Positions 1-10,251 of a stretch of DNA of 64,000 bases are shown piece by piece; the stretch's first letter is position 1; each line of letters starts with the position of its first letter. The translations under genes were made by a program, and so were the position numbers. The stretch is taken from positions 992,001 to 1,056,000 of the forward strand of contig NZ_JAGQFP010000002.1 of the NCBI RefSeq assembly GCF_019090095.1. Direction: 5' to 3'. The notes below the pieces were generated by a model. The model did no database searches, was not told where the DNA came from, and saw only the letters and a program-made list of their open reading frames with translations. The DNA comes from Stutzerimonas stutzeri (GTDB lineage: Bacteria > Pseudomonadota > Gammaproteobacteria > Pseudomonadales > Pseudomonadaceae).

Positions 1-451
1 CATGCTGACTGCCAATGGCCGCTTAGAGCAAAAAGTCCGCGGCTTGGAATCGGGCGCCGACGACTATCTGGTCAAGCCGTTCCAGTTCCCCGAGCTGCTT
101 GCCCGTATCCGGACACTGTTGCGGCGAGGCGAGGCAGTCACACTTCCGAGCAACCTGCGTGTAGCCGACCTCGAACTGGACCCGGCCCGGCATAGGGCTT
201 ACCGGAGCGGTCAGCGTATCGACCTCACCAGCAAAGAATTTGCGTTATTGCATCTGCTCATGCGCCGGACTGGCGAAGTCCTCACGCGTACGGAAATAAC
301 TGCCATGGTGTGGGACATCAATTTCGACTGCGATACCAATGTGGTGGATGTTGCGATTCGTCGCCTGCGGATGAAAGTGGACGAACCCTTCGGCGATCGC
401 CTGATACACACCATCCGGGGTGTGGGCTACGTGCTGGAGGCGCGGCCTTGA
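1..451 (+). CDS. Heavy-metal response regulator, OmpR family (C-terminal part)
   Basis: The gene enters from outside the window; about 149 C-terminal residues are visible. They hold the end of the receiver domain (the ADDYLVKPF segment with the conserved Lys) and a complete winged-helix DNA-binding domain (LTSKEFALL, then [13 protein letters not shown] and the IRGVGYVL wing). This is the pattern of CopR/CusR/CzcR/IrlR regulators. The phospho-acceptor Asp lies upstream of the window. Its stop overlaps the start of the next gene, a matching sensor kinase, so the two form a cotranscribed two-component pair. The metal sensed cannot be read from the sequence. The adjacent Cd/Pb/Zn-type genes make CzcR as plausible as CopR. 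Confidence 0.9.
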   Translation, partial: MLTANGRLEQKVRGLESGADDYLVKPFQFPELLARIRTLLRRGEAVTLPSNLRVADLELDPARHRAYRSGQRIDLTSKEFALLHLLMRRTGEVLTRTEITAMVWDINFDCDTNVVDVAIRRLRMKVDEPFGDRLIHTIRGVGYVLEARP

Positions 452-1821
452 AGCCACTCAGCCTCGCATCGCGTCTCGCGCTTCAAATCACACTGACCGG
501 CGCCGCTTTGGTCGCGCTGCTGATTGCACTGAGCTACTGGGTACTGGTGCGCCAACTGGAACTGCGCGCCCAGGAGGAAGTGACGGCCAAGCTCTCTCAG
601 ATCGATCATGGACTCCTCGAAGACACCAAAGCCCGTATGGGCCGCTCCTGGCAACACGCATTGAGCGATACCGTACTCGGCCATGACAACCTTTCGATTA
701 CGGTCATCGGCGATACAGCGAAATCACCCATTTTCAGTATCGGCCGATTCGCCAATGCGCCGCAGCAGCTGGATCTCGTGAGCAGGGACGGCGACTATCT
801 TGGCTGGACAACGAAAGATGGCGTGCAGATGCTAACCGGGCGCAAGCAAATCCAAGTCCCGGGACTGGCTCCAATGACGCTTTTACTTTCGCAAGATCGC
901 AGTGCCGATCAACGGCTGGTGGCTGCATTCCTGCGCTCGGCCTTAGTGACCGTGCCGATGCTACTGATATTGATCGGATTGGCTGGATGGCTAATCGCCC
1001 AAAATGGCTTGCGGCCGCTTCGCAAGTTCCGGGCCTTGGCGACTAAGGTATCTACACAGGATCTATCACCTCGAATCCGCACCGATCGGCTTCCGCAAGA
1101 GCTCCAGGCATTGGCGCACAGCCTCAACGTAATGCTTCATCGACTCGATGACGGCGTTCAGCAACTGTCACAATTCTCGGACGATGTGGCTCATGAGTTA
1201 AAAACTCCGCTGAACAACCTGATAGGCAAGGCGCAGGTGACTTTGGTGCGTGAGCGAAGCAAGGAGCATTATCGGGAGGTGATCGAGTCGTCGGTTGAAG
1301 AACTCGAACGCATGGATCGAATCGTGTCAGACATGCTGTTTCTCGCCCAGGCCAGCCACGCCAGCCCAGCACTGAAGCTCGAACAATTATCTTTAGGAAG
1401 CGAGGCGAGGCGCGTATGTGAATACTTCGAAGTCCTTGCCGAAGAAGCGGGAGTCGCTACGACAGTAACGGGCGATGCCATGATTTTGGGAAATCGACTT
1501 ATGGTCCAGCGGGCCATTTCCAACCTGCTATCCAACGCGCTGCGGCATTCAAATACTGGCAGTACGGTCGAACTTAAGATCCTTGAGGAGGACGTAGACA
1601 TCGTCTCGCTGGCTGTCACCAATCATGGCGCGACTATCGAATCGGATCATCTCCCACATCTGTTCGACCGCTTTTACCGCGTTAACGGCATACAACCTCG
1701 CGGGGCAGGATTGGGGCTAGCGATTGTCCGCTCAGTGATGAACCTCCACAAAGGCCACGTGGCCGTCGCCAGCAAAGACGGTCGGACCACGTTTGAACTC
1801 ACGTTTCCTCGGCAGGCCTGA
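448..1821 (+). CDS. Heavy-metal sensor histidine kinase (CusS/CopS/CzcS type)
   Basis: A 457-residue inner-membrane kinase, partner of the preceding regulator. I chose the TTG start at 448 because it overlaps the regulator stop in a TTGA junction and gives an N-terminal transmembrane helix (about residues 12-35). The order is TM1, a periplasmic sensor segment, TM2 (about 165-190), HAMP, a HisKA box with His249 in the [12 protein letters not shown] motif, and a HATPase domain with [12 protein letters not shown] near the end. Length and layout fit the heavy-metal sensor kinase family. The sequence does not show which metal is sensed. Confidence 0.9.
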   Translation: MKPLSLASRLALQITLTGAALVALLIALSYWVLVRQLELRAQEEVTAKLSQIDHGLLEDTKARMGRSWQHALSDTVLGHDNLSITVIGDTAKSPIFSIGRFANAPQQLDLVSRDGDYLGWTTKDGVQMLTGRKQIQVPGLAPMTLLLSQDRSADQRLVAAFLRSALVTVPMLLILIGLAGWLIAQNGLRPLRKFRALATKVSTQDLSPRIRTDRLPQELQALAHSLNVMLHRLDDGVQQLSQFSDDVAHELKTPLNNLIGKAQVTLVRERSKEHYREVIESSVEELERMDRIVSDMLFLAQASHASPALKLEQLSLGSEARRVCEYFEVLAEEAGVATTVTGDAMILGNRLMVQRAISNLLSNALRHSNTGSTVELKILEEDVDIVSLAVTNHGATIESDHLPHLFDRFYRVNGIQPRGAGLGLAIVRSVMNLHKGHVAVASKDGRTTFELTFPRQA

Positions 1822-1943
1822 CTCAAAGTGATACCGCACGGAGACAGCCATCACTACGAAGGGGCAAAAACCACAGGGACAAACAACCATTTCGAGGGCA
1901 TGCGCGTTGGCCGGGTAACCAGGCCCGCAAGCCCCAACGCCGT

Positions 1944-2348
1944 TCATTTAATGCATGCGTCCTCGCTAATTCCGGCGAGAATGCCGCAAGCCTCAACTTC
2001 CCGCCCATCGTTGCAATTAGCCCGCAGTGAAACGAGTTGTCGTTCGAGTGATTGCAGAGCGGTTATCTGGGATCTGACTTGAGAAATGTGATCATCGAGT
2101 AAGGCATTGACGGCCGTACAAGGCTGGCGAGGGTCATCCTGGTAGCTTTGGAGTGCGTGAATCTCTGGAAGTGACAGATTCAAGATTCGGCAGCGCCGGA
2201 TGAAAGCTAGCCGCTCGCCATGCTTCTCGGTGTAGACACGATAGCCGTTCGCCTGGCGATCAGGCGGTGGCAACAAGCCCTGCTGCTCATAGAAGCGGAT
2301 CGTCTGTGTATCAATCCCTATTAGCCTTGCTAACTGACCAATGCGCAT
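1944..2348 (-). CDS. cadR: MerR-family Cd(II)/Pb(II)-type regulator (CadR/PbrR-like)
   Basis: About 134 residues: an N-terminal MerR winged helix (MRIGQLARLIG, then TQTIRFYEQQGLLPPP), a long dimerisation helix, and metal-ligand cysteines in the CTAVNAL segment and in the C-terminal NCN and EACGIL motifs, the cysteine set of the CadR/PbrR branch. An upstream in-frame ATG at 2363 would add five residues. I prefer 2348 because a GAGG ribosome-binding site sits eight bases before it. It diverges from a CDF transporter across a 19-bp-spacer promoter containing an inverted repeat, the usual target of this family. It likely activates the transporter when divalent soft metals rise. Cd versus Pb versus Zn specificity is not decidable here. 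Confidence 0.85.
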   Translation of the reverse strand: MRIGQLARLIGIDTQTIRFYEQQGLLPPPDRQANGYRVYTEKHGERLAFIRRCRILNLSLPEIHALQSYQDDPRQPCTAVNALLDDHISQVRSQITALQSLERQLVSLRANCNDGREVEACGILAGISEDACIK

Positions 2349-2376
2349 CGTGTGAATCCTCATCGGCTCTGCGTTA

Positions 2377-2407
2377 TTGACCTTATAGTAGCTATAAGGC
2401 TTTTAAT
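2377..2407 (+). promoter_or_regulatory. MerR-type promoter/operator for the CDF transporter
   Basis: The -35 TTGACC (2377-2382) and the -10 TTTAAT (2402-2407) are 19 bp apart, longer than the normal 17 and typical of MerR-activated promoters. The spacer region holds a perfect dyad, CCTTATAG (2381-2388) and CTATAAGG (2392-2399), separated by TAG. It lies between cadR and the transporter and resembles known CadR/PbrR operators. Confidence 0.85.
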
Positions 2408-2440
2408 GATCCCATCTTCGATTTCAAGTGGAGCCGTATC

Positions 2441-3331
2441 ATGAGCAAGTCCGATGGTCCCTGCGGCTGCGATGCGACGCCAGCCGCTGATGCCGATGTG
2501 CAAAACCCTTCCGATACGACGGGGCAATGGGTCAGTGTTTACGCCGTGCCCAAGATGGATTGTCCATCAGAAGAGCGAATGATCCGCTTGGCGCTGAATG
2601 GTTTGGACGGAGTTCGGAAGCTGACTTTTGATCTGTCGGACCGTCGGTTAGATGTCATGCATGACAGTGCCGTTGAGCCCATAACCAAAAAGCTGGCGAC
2701 GTTAGGGCTAGGCGCCACTCTTCAGAAAACTGTCGCGGCAGACCCAGAGATGATCAAAGCCGCCGAGAATCCGGCGAACTCTACACAGGAATCCCGCTCC
2801 CTACGTTTACTGCTAGGCATCAACGCCTTCATGTTCGTGGTAGAGATGACTGCTGGCCTGATCGCCAGGTCCGCAGGTCTGATTGCCGATTCGCTCGACA
2901 TGTTCGCTGACGCGGCAGTGTACGGCCTGGCCCTTTATGCGGTTGGGCGCAGCGTCAATCTGCAGGTGCGTGCTGCACACCTTGCTGGTGTGCTCCAGCT
3001 GATTTTGGCCCTCGGCGTGCTCGTAGAGGTGGTCAGACGCTTTATATTCGGCAGCGAGCCCGAGTCGCTGATAATGATGGCCGTCGCGTTCCTGGCATTG
3101 CTCGCCAACACGGGTTGTTTGCTGCTGATTTCCAAACACCGGGAAGGTGGTGCTCACATGAAAGCGAGCTGGATATTCTCCGCCAATGATGTGGTCATCA
3201 ACATGGGGGTTATAGTCGCCGGAGCGCTCGTCGCTTGGACTGGGTCAAACTACCCAGACCTGATTATCGGTACCGTTGTGGGATTCATCGTTCTAAACGG
3301 CGCTCGGCGTATTCTGGCGCTCAAGAGCTAA
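2441..3331 (+). CDS. CDF-family cation efflux protein with N-terminal HMA-like domain
   Basis: A 296-residue protein. Residues about 30-100 form a ferredoxin-like HMA domain with a MDCPSEE loop (one Cys, not CxxC). Residues about 122-295 form a six-helix cation diffusion facilitator domain. Helix 2 keeps D153 and D157 (DxxxD, as in YiiP). In helix 5 the usual HxxxD is altered: the His position is F246 while D250 is kept. The N-terminus has a GPCGC cysteine cluster. It should export a divalent or soft metal from cytosol to periplasm and is placed to be controlled by the divergent CadR-like regulator. The altered helix-5 site suggests a selectivity unlike canonical Zn exporters; which metal is unknown. 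Confidence 0.85.
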   Translation: MSKSDGPCGCDATPAADADVQNPSDTTGQWVSVYAVPKMDCPSEERMIRLALNGLDGVRKLTFDLSDRRLDVMHDSAVEPITKKLATLGLGATLQKTVAADPEMIKAAENPANSTQESRSLRLLLGINAFMFVVEMTAGLIARSAGLIADSLDMFADAAVYGLALYAVGRSVNLQVRAAHLAGVLQLILALGVLVEVVRRFIFGSEPESLIMMAVAFLALLANTGCLLLISKHREGGAHMKASWIFSANDVVINMGVIVAGALVAWTGSNYPDLIIGTVVGFIVLNGARRILALKS

Positions 3332-3684
3332 AGAAGCTCCCGTTACAGAAAAAGGCGTCGTCATGCCTCTAAGCCATCCGGGTCTAGCGGCGTCAGCTAA
3401 AACTGGCGACGCAGCTTTAGCCGTTAGCGGATGGTGGGTATTGTAGAACGTGGGCTGCAAAGTCCATCAGCGAGACGAAGCCGCACTGATCGGCTTTCCT
3501 TCACGCTGTTGGTGGTAGCCCCGCTTAACCAATCAGCTCTACGAATGCCTGAGTGATCACAACCGCTGCGGCCAATGCGCGAACGGACTTTGGGAGCGCC
3601 ATCGTCAGGAAAAGCACTACAAGCGAGTTGTGAGTGCTTGAACTGAAGGCCGATAGCTGGAGGCGACCTCGATGTGCGCTAGTG
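3332..3684. other. Intergenic region without recognised gene
   Basis: About 350 bases between the CDF gene and the convergent HAD gene. No convincing ORF or RNA gene was seen. Near 3395-3425 there is a weak GCTAAA/TTTAGC dyad that could act as a terminator. Confidence 0.4.
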
Positions 3685-4317
3685 CTACGTTCTAGTGACA
3701 GTCCCCGTGCCCAAAATGTGGTCTGCAAATTCGATCAGGCTAGCTAATCGGTCAGGACCACGGATGGCATCGCGCTGGAGGTGGAAGCCATGCATTCCCA
3801 GCCTTTCGGGACCGAACACATCGGCCTCCAATGTATCGCCGATCATTGCAATGGAAGACGCTTTGCAACCCAACCGCTTTAGCAGATGTTCGTAGATCGC
3901 TGGCTCCGGTTTGATCGCGCCCACCTCGAAGCTCCAGGCATAGGCGTCAAACTCAGGCAGTAGCAACTTGGCAGGTATGGCATAGGGGGTAGCCAAGTTG
4001 GAGCACAGCGCCACTTTCAGCCCCGCTCTCTTAAGGCTTTCCAGTGCCCGCAGGGCATCATCATAGGGACGCACGCTGGCCAGTTCCGCGTAGAGATCAA
4101 GCTCCAAAATAGCAAGCTCATCGTTACCTAGTTGTGTACCAAACAGGTCGGCGGCGCCGGCCAGCCCCAAGTTTCGTGTCATCAATGTCCTGGCATCATC
4201 GGCCCTAGGTTGACGACCTTGGCTGCGTACCTGTTTTAAGAGCTTGCGAAATGGCCGCCGTCGTTCACTGATTTGCAGGAGTGTGCCATAGACATCAAAA
4301 ATTACGGCTTCTATCAA
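3685..4317 (-). CDS. HAD-superfamily hydrolase (haloacid dehalogenase-like)
   Basis: A 210-residue single-domain HAD hydrolase. Motif I is FDVYGTL near the N-terminus (the D8 nucleophile; Tyr in place of the second Asp, as in 2-haloacid dehalogenases). Motif II is the CSN segment, the conserved Lys is in GAIKPEP, and motif IV is MIGDTLEADVFG. The start is TTG at 4317, with an AGGTG ribosome-binding site seven bases upstream. It stands alone on the minus strand between two metal exporters; no CopR box was seen before it. The substrate cannot be predicted; a phosphatase or dehalogenase role is equally possible. Confidence 0.85.
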   Translation of the reverse strand: MIEAVIFDVYGTLLQISERRRPFRKLLKQVRSQGRQPRADDARTLMTRNLGLAGAADLFGTQLGNDELAILELDLYAELASVRPYDDALRALESLKRAGLKVALCSNLATPYAIPAKLLLPEFDAYAWSFEVGAIKPEPAIYEHLLKRLGCKASSIAMIGDTLEADVFGPERLGMHGFHLQRDAIRGPDRLASLIEFADHILGTGTVTRT

Positions 4318-4484
4318 AACAGAGCACCTGCGCTTAGGCTTTGCACGGTTCGGTATTCATTAAAAGAAAGCGGCCGGGCTTCGGATAAGGGAGGCATAGG
4401 CTAGGCCAGCAAGCGGTATTCGCGCGAGCTACTTTTTTCAGCAGCTCGCTTCAGCATTCGTACGACCTGACATACCGGAGAACC

Positions 4485-4498
4485 TGACAGAAATGTAA
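4485..4498. promoter_or_regulatory. Putative CopR box upstream of the copper ATPase
   Basis: TGACA-gaaa-TGTAA, one mismatch from the TTACA-N4-TGTAA palindrome repeated across this island, about 125 bp before the copper ATPase start. Confidence 0.6.
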
Positions 4499-4624
4499 TG
4501 GTTACTTCAGCCTTTGGTCAGGACGCTTTGCATATATTGGTTGTCGGACGCTGTAAGCATCGGAAAAACCACAAACGTCCCCGCAGTAGGCTGTTCGTTG
4601 CTAACCAATCCATAAGGAGCCCGC

Positions 4625-6988
4625 ATGACCTCCTCGCATTGCCATCATCAGCCTGACCAAACGAAAGGCTCTGCAGGACTCACAGACCCCGTCTGCGGGA
4701 TGAAGGTGAAAGAGGACAGCGAGCATCAAGAGCACTATCAGGGAAGCACTTACCGCTTCTGCAGCCAGGGTTGCCAGACCAAGTTTCGTTCTGATCCTGC
4801 TAGATATCTCACTGCACAGCAGGATCATAGGGCGTCGTCTCAGGCTTCTACGTCGGCGGCACAGAAGGCACCCGACGGTGATGTAACGACCGAGTACACC
4901 TGTCCAATGCACCCTGAGATTCGCCAAATGGGGCCAGGTGATTGCCCTATCTGCGGGATGTCATTAGAACCGCTGATCCCTGAACTCGACGAGGAGGAGA
5001 ATCCCGAACTCAAGGACTTCTCGAAGCGATTCTGGTGGTCTCTGCCCCTGACCGTAGCAGTAACCCTGTTGGCAATGGCGGGACATGCGATACCGCTGTT
5101 TCACGGCGCTAGCCAGAACTGGGTTGAACTAGCCCTTACGACCCCGGTTGTCTTGTGGGCAGGTTGGCCATTTTTCGTGCGCGGTTTCGCATCAGTTAAG
5201 CATCGCAGCCCAAACATGTGGACGTTGATCGGGCTTGGCACAGGGGCTGCGTATATTTACAGCATCGTAGCAACCGTCTTACCGAGCATATTTCCAGAGT
5301 CATTCACTGTGGGCGGCCGGATAGGCGTTTACTACGAAGCCGCAGCGGTCATCATTTCACTGACGCTTTTAGGTCAGCTGCTCGAACTGAAGGCCCGCTC
5401 TCAGACATCTTCCGCAATCAAGTCCCTGCTTGGCTTATCACCCAAAACAGCTCGCCGTATCGCCAAGGATGGTTCCGAGGAGGACATCCCGCTCACACAT
5501 GTTCACGAGGGCGACCATCTGCGCGTTCGTCCTGGTGAAAAGGTACCCGTTGATGGAGAGGTGTTAGAGGGCGAGAGCGCCGTCGACGAATCCATGCTAA
5601 CGGGCGAGCCGGTTCCGGTGACGAAGCGGACAGGCGATTCGCTTATCGGCGCGACGATGAACACGAGCGGCTCGCTTGTCATGCGAGCCACCAGGGTTGG
5701 CTCCGGGACTATGCTTTCACAAATCGTCCAGATGGTTGCGAATGCGCAACGCTCCAAAGCACCCATGCAGCGAATGGCGGACACGGTTGCGGGTTATTTC
5801 GTGCTGACGGTCATTGGTATCGCCTTGCTGACATTCTTTGCATGGGGCCTGTTTGGACCCGAGCAGGGCTGGGTATTCGGCCTGATCAATGCAGTTGCGG
5901 TTCTGATCATTGCTTGCCCTTGCGCACTTGGCCTTGCAACGCCTATGTCGATCATGGTTGCCACAGGCAAAGCGGCTGGAAGCGGAGTGCTTTTCAGAGA
6001 CGCAGGCGCCATCGAGAACGTCCGTAAGGTAGACACGCTGATTGTCGATAAAACAGGAACCTTGACCGAGGGCCGACCTGTCTTCGATCGGGCCATAGGC
6101 GTCACGCCGTTTGACTCGCAGGAAGTCATCCGTTTGTCTGCCAGCTTGGATCAAGGTAGTGAGCATCCCCTAGCCCTCGCGATCGTAGACCATGCCAGAA
6201 GCGAAGGTATCCAGCTGGCGAAGCCAGAGACCTTCGAGTCAGGGTCAGGTATCGGAGTCCGTGGTCTGGTGGAAGGCAAGCAGCTACAACTAGGCAACAC
6301 CGCGCTTATGGAAGATGCGGGTGTGAGCGTCGAGCCGTTGAGAGATCAGGCAGAAAAAATGCGCGAGAGCGGTACCAGCATTGTGTACCTGGCTGTTGAT
6401 GGGGCACTTGCCGGCTTGCTGGCCGTATCGGACCCAATCAAACCGACTTCCAAGGAAGCTGTAGCGCGGCTCCAAGCGGAGGGCGTGCAAGTCATCATGG
6501 CCACCGGCGACGGGCTTACCACTGCCCGCGCGGTGGCTCGTGAGCTATCGATCGATGAGGTGCATGGCGAAGTGAAGCCGCAGGACAAGGAGGCGCTGGT
6601 GGTTAAGCTACAAGCCCTAGGTAAAGTAGTCGCCATGGCAGGCGACGGAATAAATGATGCGCCGGCGCTCGCCAGGGCTGATGTCGGCATAGCGATGGGC
6701 ACGGGCACTGACGTCGCCATGAACAGCGCCCAAGTTACGCTCGTTAAAGGTGACCTGATGGGGATACTGCGCGCGCGCACGCTTTCGGTGGCGACGGTTC
6801 GCAATATGCGTCAGAACCTTCTGTTTGCCTTTATGTACAACGGGTTGAGCATCCCGATTGCCGCAGGTCTGCTCTATCCGTTCTTCGGACTGTTGCTGTC
6901 TCCGATGATTGCTGCCCTGGCCATGAGCCTCAGCTCAGCATCGGTTGTGTTCAACGCACTCCGGCTCCGTCAAACGCGTGTAGTTTGA
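4625..6988 (+). CDS. Cu(I)-exporting P1B-type ATPase with YHS and heavy-metal-binding N-terminus
   Basis: A 787-residue inner-membrane pump that moves Cu(I) (or Ag(I)) from cytosol to periplasm using ATP. Instead of the common CxxC HMA domains the N-terminus carries a YHS domain (TDPVCGM through FCSQGC) and a second metal-binding module with TCPMHPEI and CPICGM. The core has TGEP, the CPC motif (C431-P432-C433), D475 in DKTGTLTEG, the SEHPLA His-Pro, [10 protein letters not shown], and C-terminal helices with YNG and MSLSS, all marks of subtype P1B-1. An AAGGAG ribosome-binding site precedes the ATG and a CopR box lies upstream. The layout resembles CopF/SilP-like ATPases of copper islands. 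Confidence 0.95.
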   Translation: MTSSHCHHQPDQTKGSAGLTDPVCGMKVKEDSEHQEHYQGSTYRFCSQGCQTKFRSDPARYLTAQQDHRASSQASTSAAQKAPDGDVTTEYTCPMHPEIRQMGPGDCPICGMSLEPLIPELDEEENPELKDFSKRFWWSLPLTVAVTLLAMAGHAIPLFHGASQNWVELALTTPVVLWAGWPFFVRGFASVKHRSPNMWTLIGLGTGAAYIYSIVATVLPSIFPESFTVGGRIGVYYEAAAVIISLTLLGQLLELKARSQTSSAIKSLLGLSPKTARRIAKDGSEEDIPLTHVHEGDHLRVRPGEKVPVDGEVLEGESAVDESMLTGEPVPVTKRTGDSLIGATMNTSGSLVMRATRVGSGTMLSQIVQMVANAQRSKAPMQRMADTVAGYFVLTVIGIALLTFFAWGLFGPEQGWVFGLINAVAVLIIACPCALGLATPMSIMVATGKAAGSGVLFRDAGAIENVRKVDTLIVDKTGTLTEGRPVFDRAIGVTPFDSQEVIRLSASLDQGSEHPLALAIVDHARSEGIQLAKPETFESGSGIGVRGLVEGKQLQLGNTALMEDAGVSVEPLRDQAEKMRESGTSIVYLAVDGALAGLLAVSDPIKPTSKEAVARLQAEGVQVIMATGDGLTTARAVARELSIDEVHGEVKPQDKEALVVKLQALGKVVAMAGDGINDAPALARADVGIAMGTGTDVAMNSAQVTLVKGDLMGILRARTLSVATVRNMRQNLLFAFMYNGLSIPIAAGLLYPFFGLLLSPMIAALAMSLSSASVVFNALRLRQTRVV

Positions 6989-7013
6989 AGCCTGTCGGCT
7001 TAGGCTTAGGCTT

Positions 7014-7042
7014 AGGCTTCGGTTGCGAAGCGACCGAAGCCT
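7014..7042 (+). terminator. Hairpin terminator after the copper ATPase
   Basis: Perfect 10-bp stem AGGCTTCGGT / ACCGAAGCCT with a 9-base loop, 25 bases after the stop. It is preceded by three tandem GGCTTA hexamers (6997-7014). There is no long T-run. Confidence 0.65.
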
Positions 7043-7079
7043 CATTGATTGCTCATGAATTGCCCCGTAAGCTGGAAAT

Positions 7080-7457
7080 ATGAAGTCCTACATGCGCTCC
7101 TTCCTTGTCCTGCTGCTAGTGCTCGCGCTTCCGATCAACGGGATGGCGCAATTGCTCATGCCGGTTGGGTCGTCAGCGCATCACGTAATGCCTGATAGGG
7201 TAGGCATAGAGGCTATGGCAGCCAGCCACGCGTCGATGGCTGGCGTCAGCGGCGCTGAGCCCGAGTGCTGTGAAGCGAATGAGCATGGAACGGCGACCGT
7301 CTGCAAGACGGGCCAAGAATGCAAAACTGCAAGTATCCTTCAGCTTGTCTCAATAAAAGCCCAGCTGATGCCTGCTGCTAAACCCGTGACCACTCCCTAT
7401 AACGGCCTGATCCCCTCTAGCCTTTTAGACGCCGTCTGGCATCCACCCCGCGTCTAA
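7080..7457 (+). CDS. Small exported protein preceding the CusCBA operon (unknown)
   Basis: A 125-residue protein with a signal peptide (LVLLLVLALPINGMAQ). The mature part has scattered Met and His residues and a Cys-rich stretch (PECCEANEHG, VCKTGQEC). A protein of this kind often sits in front of copper/silver RND operons, so it may bind metal in the periplasm, but I do not recognise a named family. It is 92 bases before the TolC-like gene and probably cotranscribed with it. Confidence 0.6.
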   Translation: MKSYMRSFLVLLLVLALPINGMAQLLMPVGSSAHHVMPDRVGIEAMAASHASMAGVSGAEPECCEANEHGTATVCKTGQECKTASILQLVSIKAQLMPAAKPVTTPYNGLIPSSLLDAVWHPPRV

Positions 7458-7549
7458 TTCCGATCAAATTATAGGAACCGCCCGAGTGAGCATTCGGGCC
7501 GGCTACCGCGCGCCTTTGGCTCGCATGAAAGATCAGGAATCCTTCGCAA

Positions 7550-8803
7550 ATGAAACCCCGTATTTATTGGGCGCCGCCGTACGTGGCCGCCTTGATCATG
7601 GGCGCGCTCTCGTTTCCAGGGTTAGCGTCCGCTTTGACCTTAGAACAAGCTCTGAGCGTGGCCGAGCAAGACGCGCCTTCGCTGCATGCGCAAGCCGCCA
7701 ACCTGGTGGCCGCACGCAGCGCTGCAATCCCTGCCGGCGAGCTTCCTGACCCTAAACTTAAGCTTGGACTGCAAAGCGTGCCCATCGAAGGTGACGCTCG
7801 CTGGCAGTTGGAGCAAGAGGCCATGACCATGCAAATGGTTGGGGTCATGCAAGATGTGCCAAACCGAGCGAAAAGGCGCGCTCGTGTCGAGGCCGCGCAG
7901 GCTAGTGTTGCGCTCGCAAACGCCCAGCAAACGGTTGAACGTCTCGGTGTGCGCCAAGCAACCGCCGAGGCATGGATCGCTAGCTTCGCGGTCGAGCAGA
8001 AGCTAAGCCTTTTCAAGCAGCTTTACAGCGAGAATCAGCTCCTTTCGCGGGCTGTTCAGGCCCGCATTGCTGGCGGCAGCGGACAAACCGCAGACAGCGT
8101 ACTTCCGAGGCAAGAGGCAGCATTGCTGGCTGAACAAGAGGATGAGCTGCTGCGTAACCAGGCTGTTGCGCGGGCCGGCCTCCGGCGCTGGATAGGCGAG
8201 CTAGCAGGCCAGCCGCTTACAGGTGACTGGCCGCAATGGCTTGCCGCCGTTGATAACTATCAGCACAACCTGAACCGGCACCCGGCGTTACTCGCCTTCG
8301 ACCCGATGACTCGTGAAGCGGAGGCAAAGGTTCACCAGGCCATCGCAGAGAAAACACCGGATTGGAGCTGGGGGATCGACTACCTGCGACGTGGCCGTGA
8401 GTACGGCGACATGGTGAACCTCAGCGTCAGCTTCGACCTGCCGCTGTTTACCAGCTCTCGGCAGGATCCGAAGATCGCGGCCGAACGAGCTCGCCTTGCC
8501 CAGATCGAGGCTCAGCGCCAAGCGACCTTGCGCCTGTACAACCAAGAGCTGAGTACTGACCTCGCTGAGTATCAGCGTCTGGACCGCGCACTCATCCGCC
8601 TCGACAAAACCTTACTACCCCTCGCTGAAGAGAAGGTCCGCCTTGCCATGGCCGATTACCGCTCCGGAAGCGGTGAGCTGACCGCTGTGATCGAAGCGCG
8701 ACGACAGCTTGTGGAGACCCGGCTACGGCGTATTGACGTCGCCCGCGATCGATCGTTGAGCAATGCCCGCCTGCATTTCGCCTTTGGAGATACCCGACCA
8801 TGA
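7550..8803 (+). CDS. cusC: Outer-membrane efflux channel, TolC family (CusC/CzcC-like)
   Basis: A 417-residue protein with a signal peptide and two outer-membrane efflux repeats. Segments such as LTLEQALSVAEQDAPSL at the mature N-terminus and the long helices around residues 180-220 and 340-400 are typical. It forms the outer-membrane exit duct of the tripartite pump encoded by the next two genes; its last four bases overlap the adaptor start (ATGA). The family is CusC/CzcC, rather than the antibiotic TolC branch, judging by the operon partners. Confidence 0.9.
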   Translation: MKPRIYWAPPYVAALIMGALSFPGLASALTLEQALSVAEQDAPSLHAQAANLVAARSAAIPAGELPDPKLKLGLQSVPIEGDARWQLEQEAMTMQMVGVMQDVPNRAKRRARVEAAQASVALANAQQTVERLGVRQATAEAWIASFAVEQKLSLFKQLYSENQLLSRAVQARIAGGSGQTADSVLPRQEAALLAEQEDELLRNQAVARAGLRRWIGELAGQPLTGDWPQWLAAVDNYQHNLNRHPALLAFDPMTREAEAKVHQAIAEKTPDWSWGIDYLRRGREYGDMVNLSVSFDLPLFTSSRQDPKIAAERARLAQIEAQRQATLRLYNQELSTDLAEYQRLDRALIRLDKTLLPLAEEKVRLAMADYRSGSGELTAVIEARRQLVETRLRRIDVARDRSLSNARLHFAFGDTRP

Positions 8804-10251
8804 CATTCCAACACAAGCGGCTGGTACTCGCCTTCAGTCTGCCTCTGATGATTAGCGCTGCAGCGCTAATCGGTCTGCCTACCGCAGCCTTCGGACAATC
8901 GCCTGCAGAAGAAGACAAGGAAGTGCTCTATTGGTATGACCCTATGGTCCCCCAGCAAAAGTTCGATAAGCCGGGCAAGTCGCCATTCATGGATATGGAA
9001 TTGATTCCACGCTATGCAGATGAGGGAAGCGACGGGGCATCGATCAGTATCGACCCGAGCGTGACGCAGAATCTCGGCGTGCGCTTGGCAACCGTAACGC
9101 GTGAATCGATCAGCCAGTCGCTCGAAGCGACAGGCGCGTTGATGTTTGACGAGCGAGACGTGGCGGTTGTGCAGGCGCGTGCCGGTGGCTTTGTCGAGCG
9201 CGTTTACGACCGAGCACCGGAGGATGTCATCGAAAAAGGCGCGCCGTTAGCCGATCTTTTGGTTCCCGAATGGGCTGCCGCACAGGAAGAGTACCTGGCG
9301 CTCAAAGGGGTCGGCCAACCCCAGCTGCTCGCAGCGGCTCGCCAGCGGTTGCGCCTTGCTGGCATGCCGCCAGAAGTCATAGTGCAGCTAGAACGAACTG
9401 GTAAAGCGCGCCCCGTTTGGACAGTGACGAGTCCAATAGGCGGCGTGCTGAACAGCCTCGACGTTCGCGAGGGCATGACCGTACCCGCCGGCGCTACTCT
9501 TGCGCGCGTCAACGGGCTGGACACGGTTTGGCTAGAAGTTGCAGTACCAGAGGCGCGGATCGCAAATTTAGCGCCAGGGCAATCAGTAACAACGCGCCTG
9601 CCCGCTTTTGCGGGTGAAACGCTGGAAGGAACGATCCAGACGGTACTATCGCAGGCCAACCTGGATAGCCGCACTGTGCGTGTCCGGGTCGAGCTACCTA
9701 ACCCGCAACAACGGCTTCGTCCCGGCATGACGGCCGAGGTGACGTTGAGTCGCAACGTCGAAGATGTCTTGGTCATCCCGTCCGAGGCGGTCATTCGCAC
9801 CGGTCGGCGCGCATTGGTGATGCTGGCCGAGGATCAAGGCCGTTACCGCCCGATTGAGGTTCGCACAGGCCGGGAATTCGATGACCAGACAGAGGTGCTT
9901 GAAGGGCTGGAAGCCGGTCAGAAGGTCGTGGCGTCCGGTCAGTTTCTCCTGGATTCAGAGGCGAGCCTACGCGGGCTGACCGCTCAGGGTTTGGAGGAGC
10001 CTGCAACTTCTACAGAACCTGCGCTGCACGAGGCTGAAGGTACGATCGTCAGCCTGGAAGATGGCATGGTTGGCCTGTCGCATGGGCCGTTCAAGACGCT
10101 GAACATGCCTGGGATGACCATGTCCTTTCCGGTTGCGGATCAATCCCTGCTGTCAGGCTTGCAAGTCGACGACCGCGTCCGTGTGGGCGTGCGTGAAAGC
10201 GACGAAGGCCTGGTCATCGAGCGCATCGAGAAGCTCGGGGGCCAGAAATGA
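8800..10251 (+). CDS. cusB: RND efflux periplasmic adaptor with fused C-terminal CusF-like domain (CusB)
   Basis: A 483-residue membrane-fusion protein. After the signal peptide there is a short heavy-metal-binding domain (YWYDPMVPQ through [10 protein letters not shown]), then barrel-sandwich, hairpin and beta-barrel domains. The last ~80 residues are a CusF-like OB fold with the Cu-binding pattern [13 protein letters not shown]. The adaptor links the inner-membrane pump to the outer-membrane channel and hands periplasmic Cu(I)/Ag(I) to CusA. It overlaps both neighbours by four bases, so cusC-cusB-cusA-cusF are one translationally coupled operon. The built-in CusF domain is present in addition to the separate CusF gene at the operon end. 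Confidence 0.92.
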   Translation: MTFQHKRLVLAFSLPLMISAAALIGLPTAAFGQSPAEEDKEVLYWYDPMVPQQKFDKPGKSPFMDMELIPRYADEGSDGASISIDPSVTQNLGVRLATVTRESISQSLEATGALMFDERDVAVVQARAGGFVERVYDRAPEDVIEKGAPLADLLVPEWAAAQEEYLALKGVGQPQLLAAARQRLRLAGMPPEVIVQLERTGKARPVWTVTSPIGGVLNSLDVREGMTVPAGATLARVNGLDTVWLEVAVPEARIANLAPGQSVTTRLPAFAGETLEGTIQTVLSQANLDSRTVRVRVELPNPQQRLRPGMTAEVTLSRNVEDVLVIPSEAVIRTGRRALVMLAEDQGRYRPIEVRTGREFDDQTEVLEGLEAGQKVVASGQFLLDSEASLRGLTAQGLEEPATSTEPALHEAEGTIVSLEDGMVGLSHGPFKTLNMPGMTMSFPVADQSLLSGLQVDDRVRVGVRESDEGLVIERIEKLGGQK

